In this document: positions 45,683 through 55,242 of the stretch, in pieces
How the letters are laid out: the number at the start of each line of letters is the position of its first letter
Position numbering within the stretch: position 1 is the first letter of the stretch
DNA from: Paenibacillus sp. ACRRX
GTDB lineage: Bacteria > Bacillota > Bacilli > Paenibacillales > Paenibacillaceae
Direction: 5' to 3'
Assembly: GCF_022346885.1 (NCBI RefSeq)
Contig: NZ_JAKRNK010000001.1
Location: 744,001-808,000 of the forward strand
DNA length: 64,000 nucleotides
Position numbers and translations under genes: made by a program
The notes under the pieces: model-generated
What the model saw: only the letters and a program-made list of their open reading frames with translations
Database searches by the model: none
What the model was told of the DNA's origin: nothing

Positions 45683-47272
45683 ATGAAGCTGCAATTGCAA
45701 GGTCCTTTATGGAAAGAAGCACAGGCCGTTATTTGTCGTCTGAATGAGAGTGGATACTCTGCTTATATGGTAGGCGGCTGCGTACGAGATACACTTCTTG
45801 GACGTCCGATTCATGATGTAGATATTGCGACCTCTGCCTTGCCGGATGAAGTGGCAGCGTTATTTGATAGAGTCATTCCCACTGGCATCGCACACGGCAC
45901 GGTGACTGTATTAATGGGGGAACATACATACGAAGTAACAACTTTTCGTAGAGAATCGGCTTATGCTGATTATCGCAGGCCCGAGCATGTGGAGTATATT
46001 ACAGATTTAACAGAAGATTTGGAGCGACGTGACTTTACAATAAATGCAATGGCACTTGCGGCTGACGGCTCCATCATAGATCCGTTCGGCGGACAACAGG
46101 ATCTGATAAGTAGAAACATTCGCTGTGTAGGCTCTGCTCGTGAACGTCTCAATGAAGATGCGCTGCGCATGCTGAGAGGGATTCGTTTTGCGTCTGTGCT
46201 AAATATGAGAATGACGAAAAGTACGTGGCGTGCAATTCGGGAAACTCGTAGTAAGCTGAAGCACATTGCTATGGAGCGAATACGTGATGAACTATGGAAG
46301 CTGCTTGCAGGTCCGTACCCAGCTCGAGGATGGGCAATGGTGGTCCGCAGCTGTGTGTTGGCATATGTTAAGGAGCCTGTAGGATACTTAGCTACGGGGC
46401 TATGTGAAGCTCGATCAGACAGCTTTAAGGGTAAAGCTGCTGCAAATGATATCGATCTGACCGTGATCGAGTCAGGGGCTCATGATCAGGCTGCTTCTTT
46501 ACAGCAGCCGTCTTCTATATGGAACGCGCTCGGGCAAGTCACTACACCCGAGCTGCGTATGGCTGTGCTTGCGCTTTCGCACCGCGCAAGCTTAGAAGAG
46601 GCGGCGCAGGTGCTGGCTGCGCTGCGCCTGTCCGGTGCGCAGCAGGACGCCATATTAGGCGTCCTGCACGCGCACGCACTGCTCGCGCAGGCGGCAATAC
46701 CGCCTGCCGCCTGCGCGAACGTCTCCGCCGCAGAGGACGGCGCTGCCGCTCTGCGGCGGGCTGTCGCGCAAGCCGTGCTCGCCTATGGCGAGACGGCTGT
46801 GCGCGGAGCACTCGCGTGCGGCCGCGCATGGCTTGCGGCAAGCGATTCAATAGCCACGCAGCGCGTGGACGATTGTGCCGCGCCAAAGATTAATGAACTT
46901 CCACCGCAGGCTTTGGTGGATGCGGACGTAACGGCACGAATAGGCGGCTCTGCCAACTCAAGCAGCAATAAAGAGCTGACGCTGCCTATGACAAGCGGCA
47001 GTTGCTCGGATACTCAGCCGACTGGGTCAGGCATAATGCTGTGGAAGATGCTGCTCAATGAAGGTGACAGATGGATTCACGATTTGCCTGTGCGCCAGCT
47101 TAAGGATTTGGCGATAAGCGGCAAAGATGTGTTAAAAAGGATAGATCGGCCGGCCGGACCATGGGTTAGAGCATGTTTGGAAGGCATTTGGCTTGATGTG
47201 GCATTGGGCATCGTAGATAACAACGTTTACATGCTGCAACAACATTTAGAAAGAAAGTGGGGGGCATCGTGA
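45683..47272 (+). CDS. cca: CCA tRNA nucleotidyltransferase with GC-rich insertion
   Basis: A 529-residue class II CCA-adding enzyme, which repairs tRNA 3' ends. The catalytic head is intact: GGCVRDTLLGRPIHDVDIATSA (about residues 31-52), ERRDFTINAMAL, NEDALRMLRGIRFAS and ERIRDELWKLL. It is about 130 residues longer than B. subtilis Cca. The extra length falls in about residues 280-450: an Ala/Arg-rich stretch whose DNA (46621-46800) is about 72% G+C by hand count, then a Ser/Thr-rich stretch. The normal C-terminal part resumes near residue 455 (LWKMLLNEGD). The frame is uninterrupted. Confidence 0.93.
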   Translation: MKLQLQGPLWKEAQAVICRLNESGYSAYMVGGCVRDTLLGRPIHDVDIATSALPDEVAALFDRVIPTGIAHGTVTVLMGEHTYEVTTFRRESAYADYRRPEHVEYITDLTEDLERRDFTINAMALAADGSIIDPFGGQQDLISRNIRCVGSARERLNEDALRMLRGIRFASVLNMRMTKSTWRAIRETRSKLKHIAMERIRDELWKLLAGPYPARGWAMVVRSCVLAYVKEPVGYLATGLCEARSDSFKGKAAANDIDLTVIESGAHDQAASLQQPSSIWNALGQVTTPELRMAVLALSHRASLEEAAQVLAALRLSGAQQDAILGVLHAHALLAQAAIPPAACANVSAAEDGAAALRRAVAQAVLAYGETAVRGALACGRAWLAASDSIATQRVDDCAAPKINELPPQALVDADVTARIGGSANSSSNKELTLPMTSGSCSDTQPTGSGIMLWKMLLNEGDRWIHDLPVRQLKDLAISGKDVLKRIDRPAGPWVRACLEGIWLDVALGIVDNNVYMLQQHLERKWGAS

Positions 47273-48255
47273 ACGAACGTTTGTTGGCTTGGTTTCAAGC
47301 GCACCCAAATGAGTTTGTATCCGGCGAAGAAATAAGCCGAGAATTAAATATTTCGCGAACTGCCGTCTGGAAGCATATTAATCGGCTTCGTGCGAAGGGA
47401 TTCGAATTTGAAGCCGTGCCGAAGCTGGGCTATCGACTTTTACAGCAGCCAACACGTCTGGATGAAATCTCACTCCTTACACAATTGAAGACACAAACGT
47501 TAGGCCGTCAGATTCGTATTGTGGGCCGGACGGAGTCGACTCAGAACGAGGCGCTGAAATGGGCGGAAAATGGTGCGCGGGAAGGTGCGCTTGTCATTGC
47601 TGAAGAGCAGACTGGCGGAAGAGGACGACGAGGCCGTATCTGGCATTCGCCTCCTGGTAAAGGCATATGGATGAGTATGGTGCTGACGCCCCGTATCCCC
47701 TTGCATTTTACCCCACACTTAACGTTGTTAACAGCTGTAGCGATATGTAGAGCGATCAAACGGATTGTACCTGTACCGGTCGGCATTAAATGGCCTAACG
47801 ATTTACTTATTCATGAGCGTAAAGTATGCGGGATATTGCTGGAATCGCAAGCAGAAGATGAGCGCTTAGTTCGTGTTATTGCTGGCATCGGTATTAGTGT
47901 GAACTTGGATGAACAAGACTATCCAGATAGCTTGCGTCATATTGCTACATCCCTAAAGCGTGAATACGGCCAAGAAATAGACCGAGCTACACTGCTGGCC
48001 GAGATTTGTCTGGAATTAGAGCAATTGTACAAGCTTTATGAGGAGCAGGGATTCGGGCCAATACGTACATTATGGGAAGCGCAAAGTGTCACGATCGGTC
48101 GTGAGGTATCGGTAGCAACACCTTATGGGGATGTGACGGGAACTGCACAAGGATTAGATGAATCTGGTGCGCTTGTTCTGCTTGGGCAGGACGGACAGTA
48201 TCGGAAAGTGTTTTCAGGGGATGTTCATTTCACTAGTGAAGGAACCACTTTCTAA
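47269..48255 (+). CDS. birA: biotin protein ligase / biotin operon repressor
   Basis: A 328-residue bifunctional BirA. The N-terminal winged helix (VSGEEISRELNISRTAVWKHINRL, about residues 13-36) binds operator DNA; the ligase part has GRGRRGRIWHSPPGKGIWMS, WPNDLL and KVCGIL. GTG 47269 overlaps the cca stop as GTGA and is preferred over GTG 47257. Confidence 0.96.
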   Translation: MNERLLAWFQAHPNEFVSGEEISRELNISRTAVWKHINRLRAKGFEFEAVPKLGYRLLQQPTRLDEISLLTQLKTQTLGRQIRIVGRTESTQNEALKWAENGAREGALVIAEEQTGGRGRRGRIWHSPPGKGIWMSMVLTPRIPLHFTPHLTLLTAVAICRAIKRIVPVPVGIKWPNDLLIHERKVCGILLESQAEDERLVRVIAGIGISVNLDEQDYPDSLRHIATSLKREYGQEIDRATLLAEICLELEQLYKLYEEQGFGPIRTLWEAQSVTIGREVSVATPYGDVTGTAQGLDESGALVLLGQDGQYRKVFSGDVHFTSEGTTF

Positions 48256-48293
48256 TTTGTATAATAAATGTAAGTCATGGGTACACTCGAGGA

Positions 48294-48322
48294 TTTACTT
48301 CGATTACATATTTGATTATACT
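48294..48322 (+). promoter_or_regulatory. panBCD promoter
   Basis: TTTACT at 48294-48299, 17-base spacer, TATACT at 48317-48322. The predicted start near 48329 gives a leader of about 220 bases. Confidence 0.55.
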
Positions 48323-48328
48323 ACCTAT

Positions 48329-48552
48329 GTAGGCGATATCCGTTCGGAATCGCACTCGCAAAGCAAAGGAACTGTGCTGACAAGTACATATCCTTGTTGT
48401 GCTGCATATTTCTGCTCTGAGCCGAAGGGACCGAGACAGAGAGACGTCGCATGCGACCTCTTTTTTGCTTTGGGACCTTTTTAGTGGAAACGCTAAAAGG
48501 TTTTTTTGTTTTGCGCAAACTAAAAAGAGAATCGATAAGGAGATGAGTTAGG
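48329..48552 (+). promoter_or_regulatory. structured leader of panBCD, candidate attenuator
   Basis: The leader contains ACAAG/CTTGT (near 48380-48398) flanked by two GTGCTG copies, a hairpin on GTCGCATGCGAC followed by TTTTTT (48440-48466), and a second terminator before panB. A structured 'pan motif' RNA is known upstream of pantothenate genes in Firmicutes; I could not match its conserved bulged-A stem by eye. It is not a T-box: the conserved AGGGTGG sequence is absent. Confidence 0.45.
48475..48507 (+). terminator. terminator in the panB leader
   Basis: ACCTTTTTAGTG pairs with CGCTAAAAGGT across a GAAA tetraloop, with one bulged T and seven T following. Only 45 bases separate it from the panB start, and no promoter is seen in them. 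Confidence 0.75.
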
Positions 48553-49413
48553 ATGAAAGTGAAACAACCTCTAAGTATCGTAAAAATGAAACAAATGAAG
48601 GTGAATCAGGATCCGATCACCATGATGACGGCGTATGATTATCCCTCTGCAGCCCTCGTAGAAGAAGCCGACATGGATATCATTCTGGTTGGCGACTCTT
48701 TGGGCAACGTCGTACTTGGTTACGACTCAACACTTCCCGTGACCATTGACGATATGGTCTATCATACGAGAGCGGTTCGCAGGGGAGCGCCTCATACATT
48801 TATTGTGGCAGATATGCCTTTTATGACCTATCACAGCTCGGTTAGTGAGACGATGAAGGACGTGCGGCGCTTAATGCAGGAAGGTCATGCCAATGCGGTT
48901 AAGATGGAAGGCGGTTCCGAGATTGCATTGATGGTTGACGCTTGCGTGAAAGCGGGTGTACCTGTGCTTGGTCATATTGGACTGACGCCGCAATCGGTAC
49001 ATCAACTTGGCGGTTATCGTGTTCAGGGCAAGACGCCAGAAGACGCAGCCCGTCTCTTGGACGACGCTTTAACTTTAGAAAGAGCGGGTGCTTTTGCTGT
49101 CGTCTTGGAGCTTGTGACGGATCAAGTCGCGGCTTATATTAGTGAACGATTATCGATCCCAACCATCGGCATTGGAGCAGGAGCATCTTGTGATGGACAA
49201 GTGCTTGTATTCCACGATGTGTTAAAATATACACCGGCTTATCGGGAAAAACGATTCGTCAAGACATACGCGGATATTGGTACGACCATTCGGGAGAGCA
49301 TGAAGACCTATGTTAAGGATGTAAAGCAGCGTTCGTTCCCGGCTGAAGCTCACGCTTTTCATGCGGATGATGTGGTACTTGACAGCTTGTATGGACATGG
49401 AAAGGTGGAGTAA
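48553..49413 (+). CDS. panB: 3-methyl-2-oxobutanoate hydroxymethyltransferase
   Basis: A 286-residue PanB, first committed enzyme of pantothenate synthesis (ketopantoate formation). The metal-binding VGDSLGNVVLGYDSTLPV, VKMEGG and HIGLTPQSVHQLGGYRVQGK blocks are visible. GGAGATGAG precedes the ATG. It begins panBCD. Confidence 0.97.
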   Translation: MKVKQPLSIVKMKQMKVNQDPITMMTAYDYPSAALVEEADMDIILVGDSLGNVVLGYDSTLPVTIDDMVYHTRAVRRGAPHTFIVADMPFMTYHSSVSETMKDVRRLMQEGHANAVKMEGGSEIALMVDACVKAGVPVLGHIGLTPQSVHQLGGYRVQGKTPEDAARLLDDALTLERAGAFAVVLELVTDQVAAYISERLSIPTIGIGAGASCDGQVLVFHDVLKYTPAYREKRFVKTYADIGTTIRESMKTYVKDVKQRSFPAEAHAFHADDVVLDSLYGHGKVE

Positions 49414-49416
49414 TCG

Positions 49417-50301
49417 TTGTTAGTAGTTAGAACGATTGCGGAACTCAGAACCGCAATTAAAGAATATAGGTACAAGCAAAGAAATTGTACAGTCGGATTT
49501 GTACCGACAATGGGATATTTGCATAATGGACATGCAAGTTTGATGAGGCGTTCCGCAGCAGAGAACGAGGTATCTGTGCTTAGCATTTTTGTTAACCCGA
49601 TCCAATTTGGGCCAAATGAAGACCTTGACCGATATCCACGGGATGAGCAGCGTGACTTGGCGTTAGCAGAGTTATGTGGAATCGATATTGTGTTTCTGCC
49701 GTCGGTAGAGATGATGTATCCTCAGGAGACCAAGACTAAGGTTGTTGTCGCACAGATGACGGCTTCACTTTGTGGGGCATCCCGACCAGGACACTTTGAT
49801 GGAGTTACAACAGTCGTTTCGAAGCTGTTCCATATGGTGCAGCCTGACCGAGCTTACTTTGGGATGAAGGATGCCCAACAGATTGCTGTGCTGCAGCAGA
49901 TGGTATACGACTTGAATATGGACGTTGAACTGGTGCCATGCCCGATCGTAAGGGAAGAAGACGGACTTGCACTAAGCTCGCGTAATGTTTACTTGTCCGA
50001 GGATGAGCGAGCGCAGGCGCTTGTGTTATCTCAATCCTTGGGTCTTGTCTCGGAGTGGCTTGCAGTTGAGCCAACGGTGACAGCTGGTGCGTTGGCGGAC
50101 CGTATTCGAACGTATATCAACGGTTCACCACTAGCTGAGATTGAATATGTGGAAGTGGTGGCGTTCCCTTCCTTACAGCCATTAACAGCAGCACTACCGA
50201 TGAGTGAGCGTACGACAGATGTACTAATTGCATTGGCAGTTCGATTCGGTGCGACCCGATTAATTGATAATCGATTGCTTCAAGCTGCAGAAGAGGAGTG
50301 A
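49417..50301 (+). CDS. panC: pantothenate synthetase
   Basis: A 294-residue PanC, condensing pantoate and beta-alanine with ATP. It shows [16 protein letters not shown] with the HxGH-type motif, [18 protein letters not shown] and [11 protein letters not shown]. It starts at TTG six bases after AAAGGTGGAG. Confidence 0.97.
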   Translation: MLVVRTIAELRTAIKEYRYKQRNCTVGFVPTMGYLHNGHASLMRRSAAENEVSVLSIFVNPIQFGPNEDLDRYPRDEQRDLALAELCGIDIVFLPSVEMMYPQETKTKVVVAQMTASLCGASRPGHFDGVTTVVSKLFHMVQPDRAYFGMKDAQQIAVLQQMVYDLNMDVELVPCPIVREEDGLALSSRNVYLSEDERAQALVLSQSLGLVSEWLAVEPTVTAGALADRIRTYINGSPLAEIEYVEVVAFPSLQPLTAALPMSERTTDVLIALAVRFGATRLIDNRLLQAAEEE

Positions 50302-50306
50302 GCCGT

Positions 50307-50690
50307 TTGTTTCGCGAAATGATGAAATCTAAAATTCACCGTGCTACGGTGACTGAGGCTAATTTAAATTACGTAGGCAGCATTACAATTGATGAGCAGT
50401 TGATGGAACTGGCGGATATTTTGCCGAATGAAAAAGTTCAGATCGTCAATAATAACAATGGTGCGCGTCTGGAAACGTATGTGATTACAGGTGAACGTCA
50501 TTCTGGCGTTATCTGTCTGAATGGCGCTGCTGCCCGACTCGTTCAACCCGGTGATAATGTCATTATTATTTCTTATGCGGGGATGAATGATGAGGAAGCA
50601 CGTCAATATCAGCCTAAAGTTGTATTTGTGGATGAACGTAACCAGCCTGTTGAGCTTGCACATGTAGAAGTACACGCTACCATCCGTTAG
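50307..50690 (+). CDS. panD: aspartate 1-decarboxylase
   Basis: A 127-residue PanD that makes beta-alanine. The self-cleavage site Gly24-Ser25 lies in [11 protein letters not shown] and gives the pyruvoyl cofactor. Counting from TTG 50307 puts this site exactly at 24/25, and AAGAGGAG lies eight bases upstream, so this start is preferred over GTG 50298, which would overlap the ribosome site. Confidence 0.97.
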   Translation: MFREMMKSKIHRATVTEANLNYVGSITIDEQLMELADILPNEKVQIVNNNNGARLETYVITGERHSGVICLNGAAARLVQPGDNVIIISYAGMNDEEARQYQPKVVFVDERNQPVELAHVEVHATIR

Positions 50691-50829
50691 TATTCAAGCG
50701 CAGAACGAGCAAGTACCGGTAAAGCTGTTGGATCGTTGGAGCATCGCATGAAACGTGAACGATTAACACACAATGAACATGAGCCGTACAATCATGCACA
50801 GCATCACATTGTAAAGGTGGGATGAAGTT

Positions 50830-51492
50830 GTGTTGCAGCACATGTTCGCGACGATGAACGAATTGTTGGATGAGATTATCCAGCAGTATCCTTCGGCAGA
50901 AGGGACAACCAAGCAGGAACTGGAACACCAGATGTCTCTGCTGCGTTCCATGAGTGACCACATAGTTGAGGAATGGCTCCGTTTTGAAGAAAAGCTGGCT
51001 CTCGTTCGAGCTGAACGGAGCGCGGGCAATCAAGTACCTGCCACAGTGTCGAATCAGAATCCGCCAAGCGAGGACTCCGAGCTTCCGGATTACAATGATC
51101 CACTGCAGTACGGGCAAGGTTACTTTACGCTTCGTATGTATGAACAAGCCTCCAGACATCTGGAACAAGCGATATCCAGACATCCGGACAAGTTAATTGC
51201 ACGAGTATATCTGGGCTTATCGTATTTGCATCTTGGTCGCAATCAAGAGGCTTGCCGTCATTTTCATTTTATTATCCCTTTGACGGAAGATGCAAAGCTA
51301 AAAGCGTTGGCATATAACGCTCTTGGCTGTATACAAGCGCTTCACCGCAATACCGAAAAGGCGCAGCATTATTTTCAGAAGGCACATTTTGCCGATCCGA
51401 CAATTCCGGAACCGATTGCCAATTTGAAGGTATGCATCCATAATCACGGCGTACTTCAATATGGAGAGAAGCGGATGGCGCACATGTCGTAA
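50830..51492 (+). CDS. TPR repeat protein
   Basis: A 220-residue soluble protein with an N-terminal coiled-coil-like part (about residues 1-70) and tetratricopeptide repeats from about residue 92 to 195 (YGQGYFTLRMYEQASRHLE, ARVYLGLSYLHLG, AYNALGCIQALH). Such repeats mediate protein contacts; the partner is unknown. GTG start, with ATG 50842 as an alternative. A terminator follows. Confidence 0.8.
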   Translation: MLQHMFATMNELLDEIIQQYPSAEGTTKQELEHQMSLLRSMSDHIVEEWLRFEEKLALVRAERSAGNQVPATVSNQNPPSEDSELPDYNDPLQYGQGYFTLRMYEQASRHLEQAISRHPDKLIARVYLGLSYLHLGRNQEACRHFHFIIPLTEDAKLKALAYNALGCIQALHRNTEKAQHYFQKAHFADPTIPEPIANLKVCIHNHGVLQYGEKRMAHMS

Positions 51493-51552
51493 CGATGGAA
51501 TGAAGCGTATAGATGTACACAAGCATTCGTTCTAGACTGCATCATACACATG

Positions 51553-51596
51553 GAGAGGGGAACATCTTTTCGTAGATGTTGCCCTCTCCTCATTTT
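51553..51596 (+). terminator. terminator after the TPR gene
   Basis: GGAGAGGG and ACATCT pair with AGATGT and CCCTCTCC, then TCATTTTC. Confidence 0.8.
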
Positions 51597-51653
51597 CAAA
51601 CGACTGAACATCTGTTATTCTTAAAACAGAAATGGTGAGAGGAATTGTTAGGG

Positions 51654-54524
51654 ATGAGATTTGCCGTATTGGATTTTGAGACTACGGGTAATCAACCGGG
51701 AGATGAAATTATCCAAATTGGACTCGTTATTCTCGGAGCTAATTTGCAGGTGGAACAGGAATATCATACCCTTGTGAAGCCTACAATCCCGATACCCGAA
51801 TTTATTACACAATTAACGGGCATTAGCGAAGAGATGGTGAAAGAAGCACCTGATCTGGATGAAGCAATGACTGGGATGGTACCTTTATTAAATGATGTTG
51901 TGCTTGTTGGACATCATGTTGCTTTTGATTATCAGTACTTAAGACAAGCGCTAGAACATACAGGTTACCTGCCCTTTACGGGTAGAATCCTCGATACGAT
52001 AGAATTGCTGCGCATTTTATTTCCTTCCTTGACTTCTTATCAGTTAGGATCGGTTGCCCAAGCATTTAATATTACCCATGAACGTCCTCATCAAGCAGAC
52101 AGTGATGCACTTGCGACCGCGGATATTTTTATTCGTTGCCTACAGGCTGTAGATGATTTACCATTGCTAACGCTTCAGCGGATTGTGGACTTATTTGGTT
52201 CCGACGAGAAGGATCTGGGTTGGCTGTTATATACGAAGCTGGTAGAACGCGAGCAAGATGCGGTACGGCTCAGTGAGGAGGGGGATGTATCGGCATATCG
52301 CCAGCTTGCATTTAAGCTGGGGGAGTGGACACATGTGCTTCCACCTCGTGAGGGAATGGATCAACCTGCTTTGGAAGGAAGCTCGTTTACACAATTTCTG
52401 GACGAAGTGAAATCTAATCTGAAAGAAAGATTAAGTAATTACGAACCGCGCGAAGCTCAAGAACAGATGTTCCAAGAGGTGATGGACAGCCTTGATCATG
52501 ATCGGCATCTGTTGATTGAAGCAGGAACGGGTACAGGCAAGTCGCTCGGCTACTTGCTGCCTTCCATTTATTATAGCGTTAAGCACGATAAGAAAGTGAT
52601 TGTTAGCACACACACGATTAATCTGCAGGAGCAGTTAAGACAACGCGATTTGCCGCTTCTGGAGCAGATATTGCCTGTTCCATTTAAAGCCACGATTCTT
52701 AAAGGACGCAGCCACTATTTGTGTTTGAGAAAATTTGAACATAAAATAAACTATAAAGAGTTTGTGCACGTCAAGGACGATATTTTGACTGCGGCACAGA
52801 TGATCGTCTGGTTAAGTCAGACGGAGCATGGCGATGATGAAGAACTGCATCTGATTCAAAAGGGGCCGGAATTCTGGGATACTGTCGCGAGTGACAGCGA
52901 TTCGTGCTTGAACCGGGCTTGTCCTTGGTTTAGAAGGTGTTTCTATCACCGGGCTAAGAATGATGCCAACATGTCGGATGTTATCATTACGAATCACTCT
53001 TTGTTGTTCACTGACGTGATCGCAGAGCATCGACTGCTGCCTGCCTATGAACACCTGGTCATTGATGAAGCGCATCATTTTGAAGAGACAGCAGGGAAAC
53101 ATCTTGGTCTTCACTTGCAATACTTTTCACTAATTCATCCCCTTATTCGATTGTTTAAGGACAGCAAGAACGGGGCGCTTATTCTTCTACAGATGCGTTT
53201 GCGTCTGTCAGGCAACGAGAAAGCGATGATTTGGGCTGAAGGCATTGAGAAGCTGCTCACTCAGCTTGCGGATGTACGAGAAGTGTGGGATCGGATGAAC
53301 GATGCATTGTTCCAACTAATGCCACCGCCTGAAGCGGGTCAGGCGGAAGCAGGGCAATCCGTACTGAGGCTGCAGTCACAATCACGGCCAGAGTCTTGGA
53401 GCGGTGTAACTGAGTTGGAAGAAGATGTGCATGTACGTTTAAGTGACATCGTTCGAACGGGTGAGAAGTTGGTCAATGAGTGGAAAGATGTTGATGATGA
53501 AGAACTGCAGGCCGTTGTTGTTGATGTTACAGGGCTATTTAAAGATTTAGCTGAAGTCAGAGATGAATTCAGGCAATTTATGAAGGGTACGGAACCTGAT
53601 ACTGTTTATTGGATGGAAGGTAACATGCAGTACCGTCATAAATCAATGCAGATGTACGGCGTGCCAGTTGACGTAAGCGAAGCGTTAAATCGTTATTTCT
53701 TCGAACCGAAGAAAAGCATTATTTTAACATCGGCGACATTATCTGTTGACAAGTCGTTCCAGTTCGTGGAAGAACAGATTGGTTTGAAGGAAGCTGCACG
53801 GGACGGCAGACTGCACAGCGTGATTTTACCTTCTCCATTTAATTACCGAGAACAAGCACTGGTTGTTATTCCGCGAGATTTTCCTACTGTTAAAGGTTCA
53901 GGTGACCCGCTATTTAACAGCAAGCTGGCTCAATCGATAGGGGATATTGCCAAAGTAACCCGCGGCCGCATGCTCGTACTCTTTACATCTTATCGCATGC
54001 TCAAAGATGTTTATGAACAGCTCAAAGATTCGCTAGCGCCGCATGGAATTCAAGTGCTGGGACAAGGGATGGATAGCGGCAACCGGAGTAAGCTGACTCG
54101 AAGATTTCAGGAGCAGACGTCTTCTGTGCTGCTGGGTACAAGCAGCTTCTGGGAAGGTGTAGATATTCCTGGTGATGCACTTACTTGCCTCGCTATTGTT
54201 CGATTGCCGTTCCAGCCGCCGAATCATCCGCTTGTAGAAGCGAAGTCGGATCGCCTGAAAAGACAGAAGCAAAACCCGTTTCGCAAGCTGTCTATACCGC
54301 AAGCCGTCATTCGATTTAAGCAGGGATTTGGACGTTTGGTACGTACAACTCGAGACAAAGGAATCGTCATCATTTATGATACGCGTGTAATTGAGACAAG
54401 TTATGGCAAGCATTTCTTATACTCGCTGCCAGGTCCGAAGATGGAACATATGGCGACGGATCAACTAGTGCCTCGGATCGAGACCTGGTTAGAAGATAAC
54501 GAAACGATAGACAATAACAGCTAA
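51654..54524 (+). CDS. dinG: DinG family helicase/exonuclease
   Basis: A 956-residue protein with an N-terminal DnaQ-like 3'-5' exonuclease domain (VLDFETTG at about residues 6-13, HHVAFDYQYL) and an XPD/DinG-type superfamily 2 helicase part: Walker A EAGTGTGKS, VIDEAHHFEE, and a late QGFGRLVRTTRDKG. Four cysteines in the pattern C-x60-C-x4-C-x5-C lie between Walker A and the DEAH box, as expected for an iron-sulfur cluster. GAGAGGA favours ATG 51654 over TTG 51645. It probably acts in DNA repair. Confidence 0.92.
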   Translation: MRFAVLDFETTGNQPGDEIIQIGLVILGANLQVEQEYHTLVKPTIPIPEFITQLTGISEEMVKEAPDLDEAMTGMVPLLNDVVLVGHHVAFDYQYLRQALEHTGYLPFTGRILDTIELLRILFPSLTSYQLGSVAQAFNITHERPHQADSDALATADIFIRCLQAVDDLPLLTLQRIVDLFGSDEKDLGWLLYTKLVEREQDAVRLSEEGDVSAYRQLAFKLGEWTHVLPPREGMDQPALEGSSFTQFLDEVKSNLKERLSNYEPREAQEQMFQEVMDSLDHDRHLLIEAGTGTGKSLGYLLPSIYYSVKHDKKVIVSTHTINLQEQLRQRDLPLLEQILPVPFKATILKGRSHYLCLRKFEHKINYKEFVHVKDDILTAAQMIVWLSQTEHGDDEELHLIQKGPEFWDTVASDSDSCLNRACPWFRRCFYHRAKNDANMSDVIITNHSLLFTDVIAEHRLLPAYEHLVIDEAHHFEETAGKHLGLHLQYFSLIHPLIRLFKDSKNGALILLQMRLRLSGNEKAMIWAEGIEKLLTQLADVREVWDRMNDALFQLMPPPEAGQAEAGQSVLRLQSQSRPESWSGVTELEEDVHVRLSDIVRTGEKLVNEWKDVDDEELQAVVVDVTGLFKDLAEVRDEFRQFMKGTEPDTVYWMEGNMQYRHKSMQMYGVPVDVSEALNRYFFEPKKSIILTSATLSVDKSFQFVEEQIGLKEAARDGRLHSVILPSPFNYREQALVVIPRDFPTVKGSGDPLFNSKLAQSIGDIAKVTRGRMLVLFTSYRMLKDVYEQLKDSLAPHGIQVLGQGMDSGNRSKLTRRFQEQTSSVLLGTSSFWEGVDIPGDALTCLAIVRLPFQPPNHPLVEAKSDRLKRQKQNPFRKLSIPQAVIRFKQGFGRLVRTTRDKGIVIIYDTRVIETSYGKHFLYSLPGPKMEHMATDQLVPRIETWLEDNETIDNNS

Positions 54525-54567
54525 GAACTCTACAACTGTATTTAACTATCGAGAGGGGGCTCTATCG

Positions 54568-55242
54568 ATGAAGACGTTAAAAATATCAGAAGCAGTCGTT
54601 CGTCGACTACCGATTTACCTGCGCCATCTGTTGGAATTAAAGCAACGTGAGGTTCTGACTGTATCCTCGCAGGATCTTGGGCAGAAGCTGGATTTGAATC
54701 CGGCTCAGATTCGCAAAGATTTGGCTTATTTCGGAGATTTCGGACGCAAAGGGATCGGCTATGACGTGTCGTATTTGATTGAGCAGATCAAGCATATTCT
54801 AAAGCTGGATCAGAAAGTGCACGTTGGTTTGGTTGGTGCTGGTAAGCTAGGACATGCCTTATGTAATTACACGGTATATTTGAATGATAACATGAAGATT
54901 GTAGCCGTATTTGATGCGCAGCCTTCCAAAATAAATACGACTATTAACAATCTACGCGTTCAACCGATGGAAGAATTACAATCTACCGTGATCGAGAATC
55001 GTATCCGTATTGGGATAATTACTGTACCCGCACTGGAAGCACAGCAAGTCGCAGATCAATTCGTAGAGGCGGGAGTTGAGGCGATTTTGAACTTTGCACC
55101 TGTTATTTTAAAAGTTCCAGCGCATATCCGCGTGCATACGGCTGACTTTACGACTGATCTGTTCAGCCTGGCGTATTATTTACAAGATGATGAAGAAGGA
55201 AAGGACACGGTGACACATGACGACAACATTAATCGTACGTAA
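54568..55242 (+). CDS. rex: Rex-family redox-sensing repressor
   Basis: A 224-residue protein of the Rex family. An N-terminal winged helix (VRRLPIYLRHL, LNPAQIRKDLAYFGDFGRKGIGYDV) is followed by a Rossmann domain with GLVGAGKLGHAL near residue 90. Rex proteins sense NADH/NAD+ and repress fermentation and respiration genes. It is divergent from B. subtilis Rex and may be a paralogue. Its end overlaps the deaminase gene by 26 bases, so the two are coupled. GAGAGGGGG precedes the ATG. Confidence 0.85.
   Translation: MKTLKISEAVVRRLPIYLRHLLELKQREVLTVSSQDLGQKLDLNPAQIRKDLAYFGDFGRKGIGYDVSYLIEQIKHILKLDQKVHVGLVGAGKLGHALCNYTVYLNDNMKIVAVFDAQPSKINTTINNLRVQPMEELQSTVIENRIRIGIITVPALEAQQVADQFVEAGVEAILNFAPVILKVPAHIRVHTADFTTDLFSLAYYLQDDEEGKDTVTHDDNINRT

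Noticed and set aside
46519-46893. Overlapping Arg/Ala-rich frames on both strands in the cca insertion
   Set aside because: They arise from the high GC content, which removes stop codons in all frames; the cca frame itself is continuous and in phase.
48256-48552. T-box riboswitch before panB
   Set aside because: The conserved T-box sequence and a stem I are not seen; pantothenate genes are not usual T-box targets.
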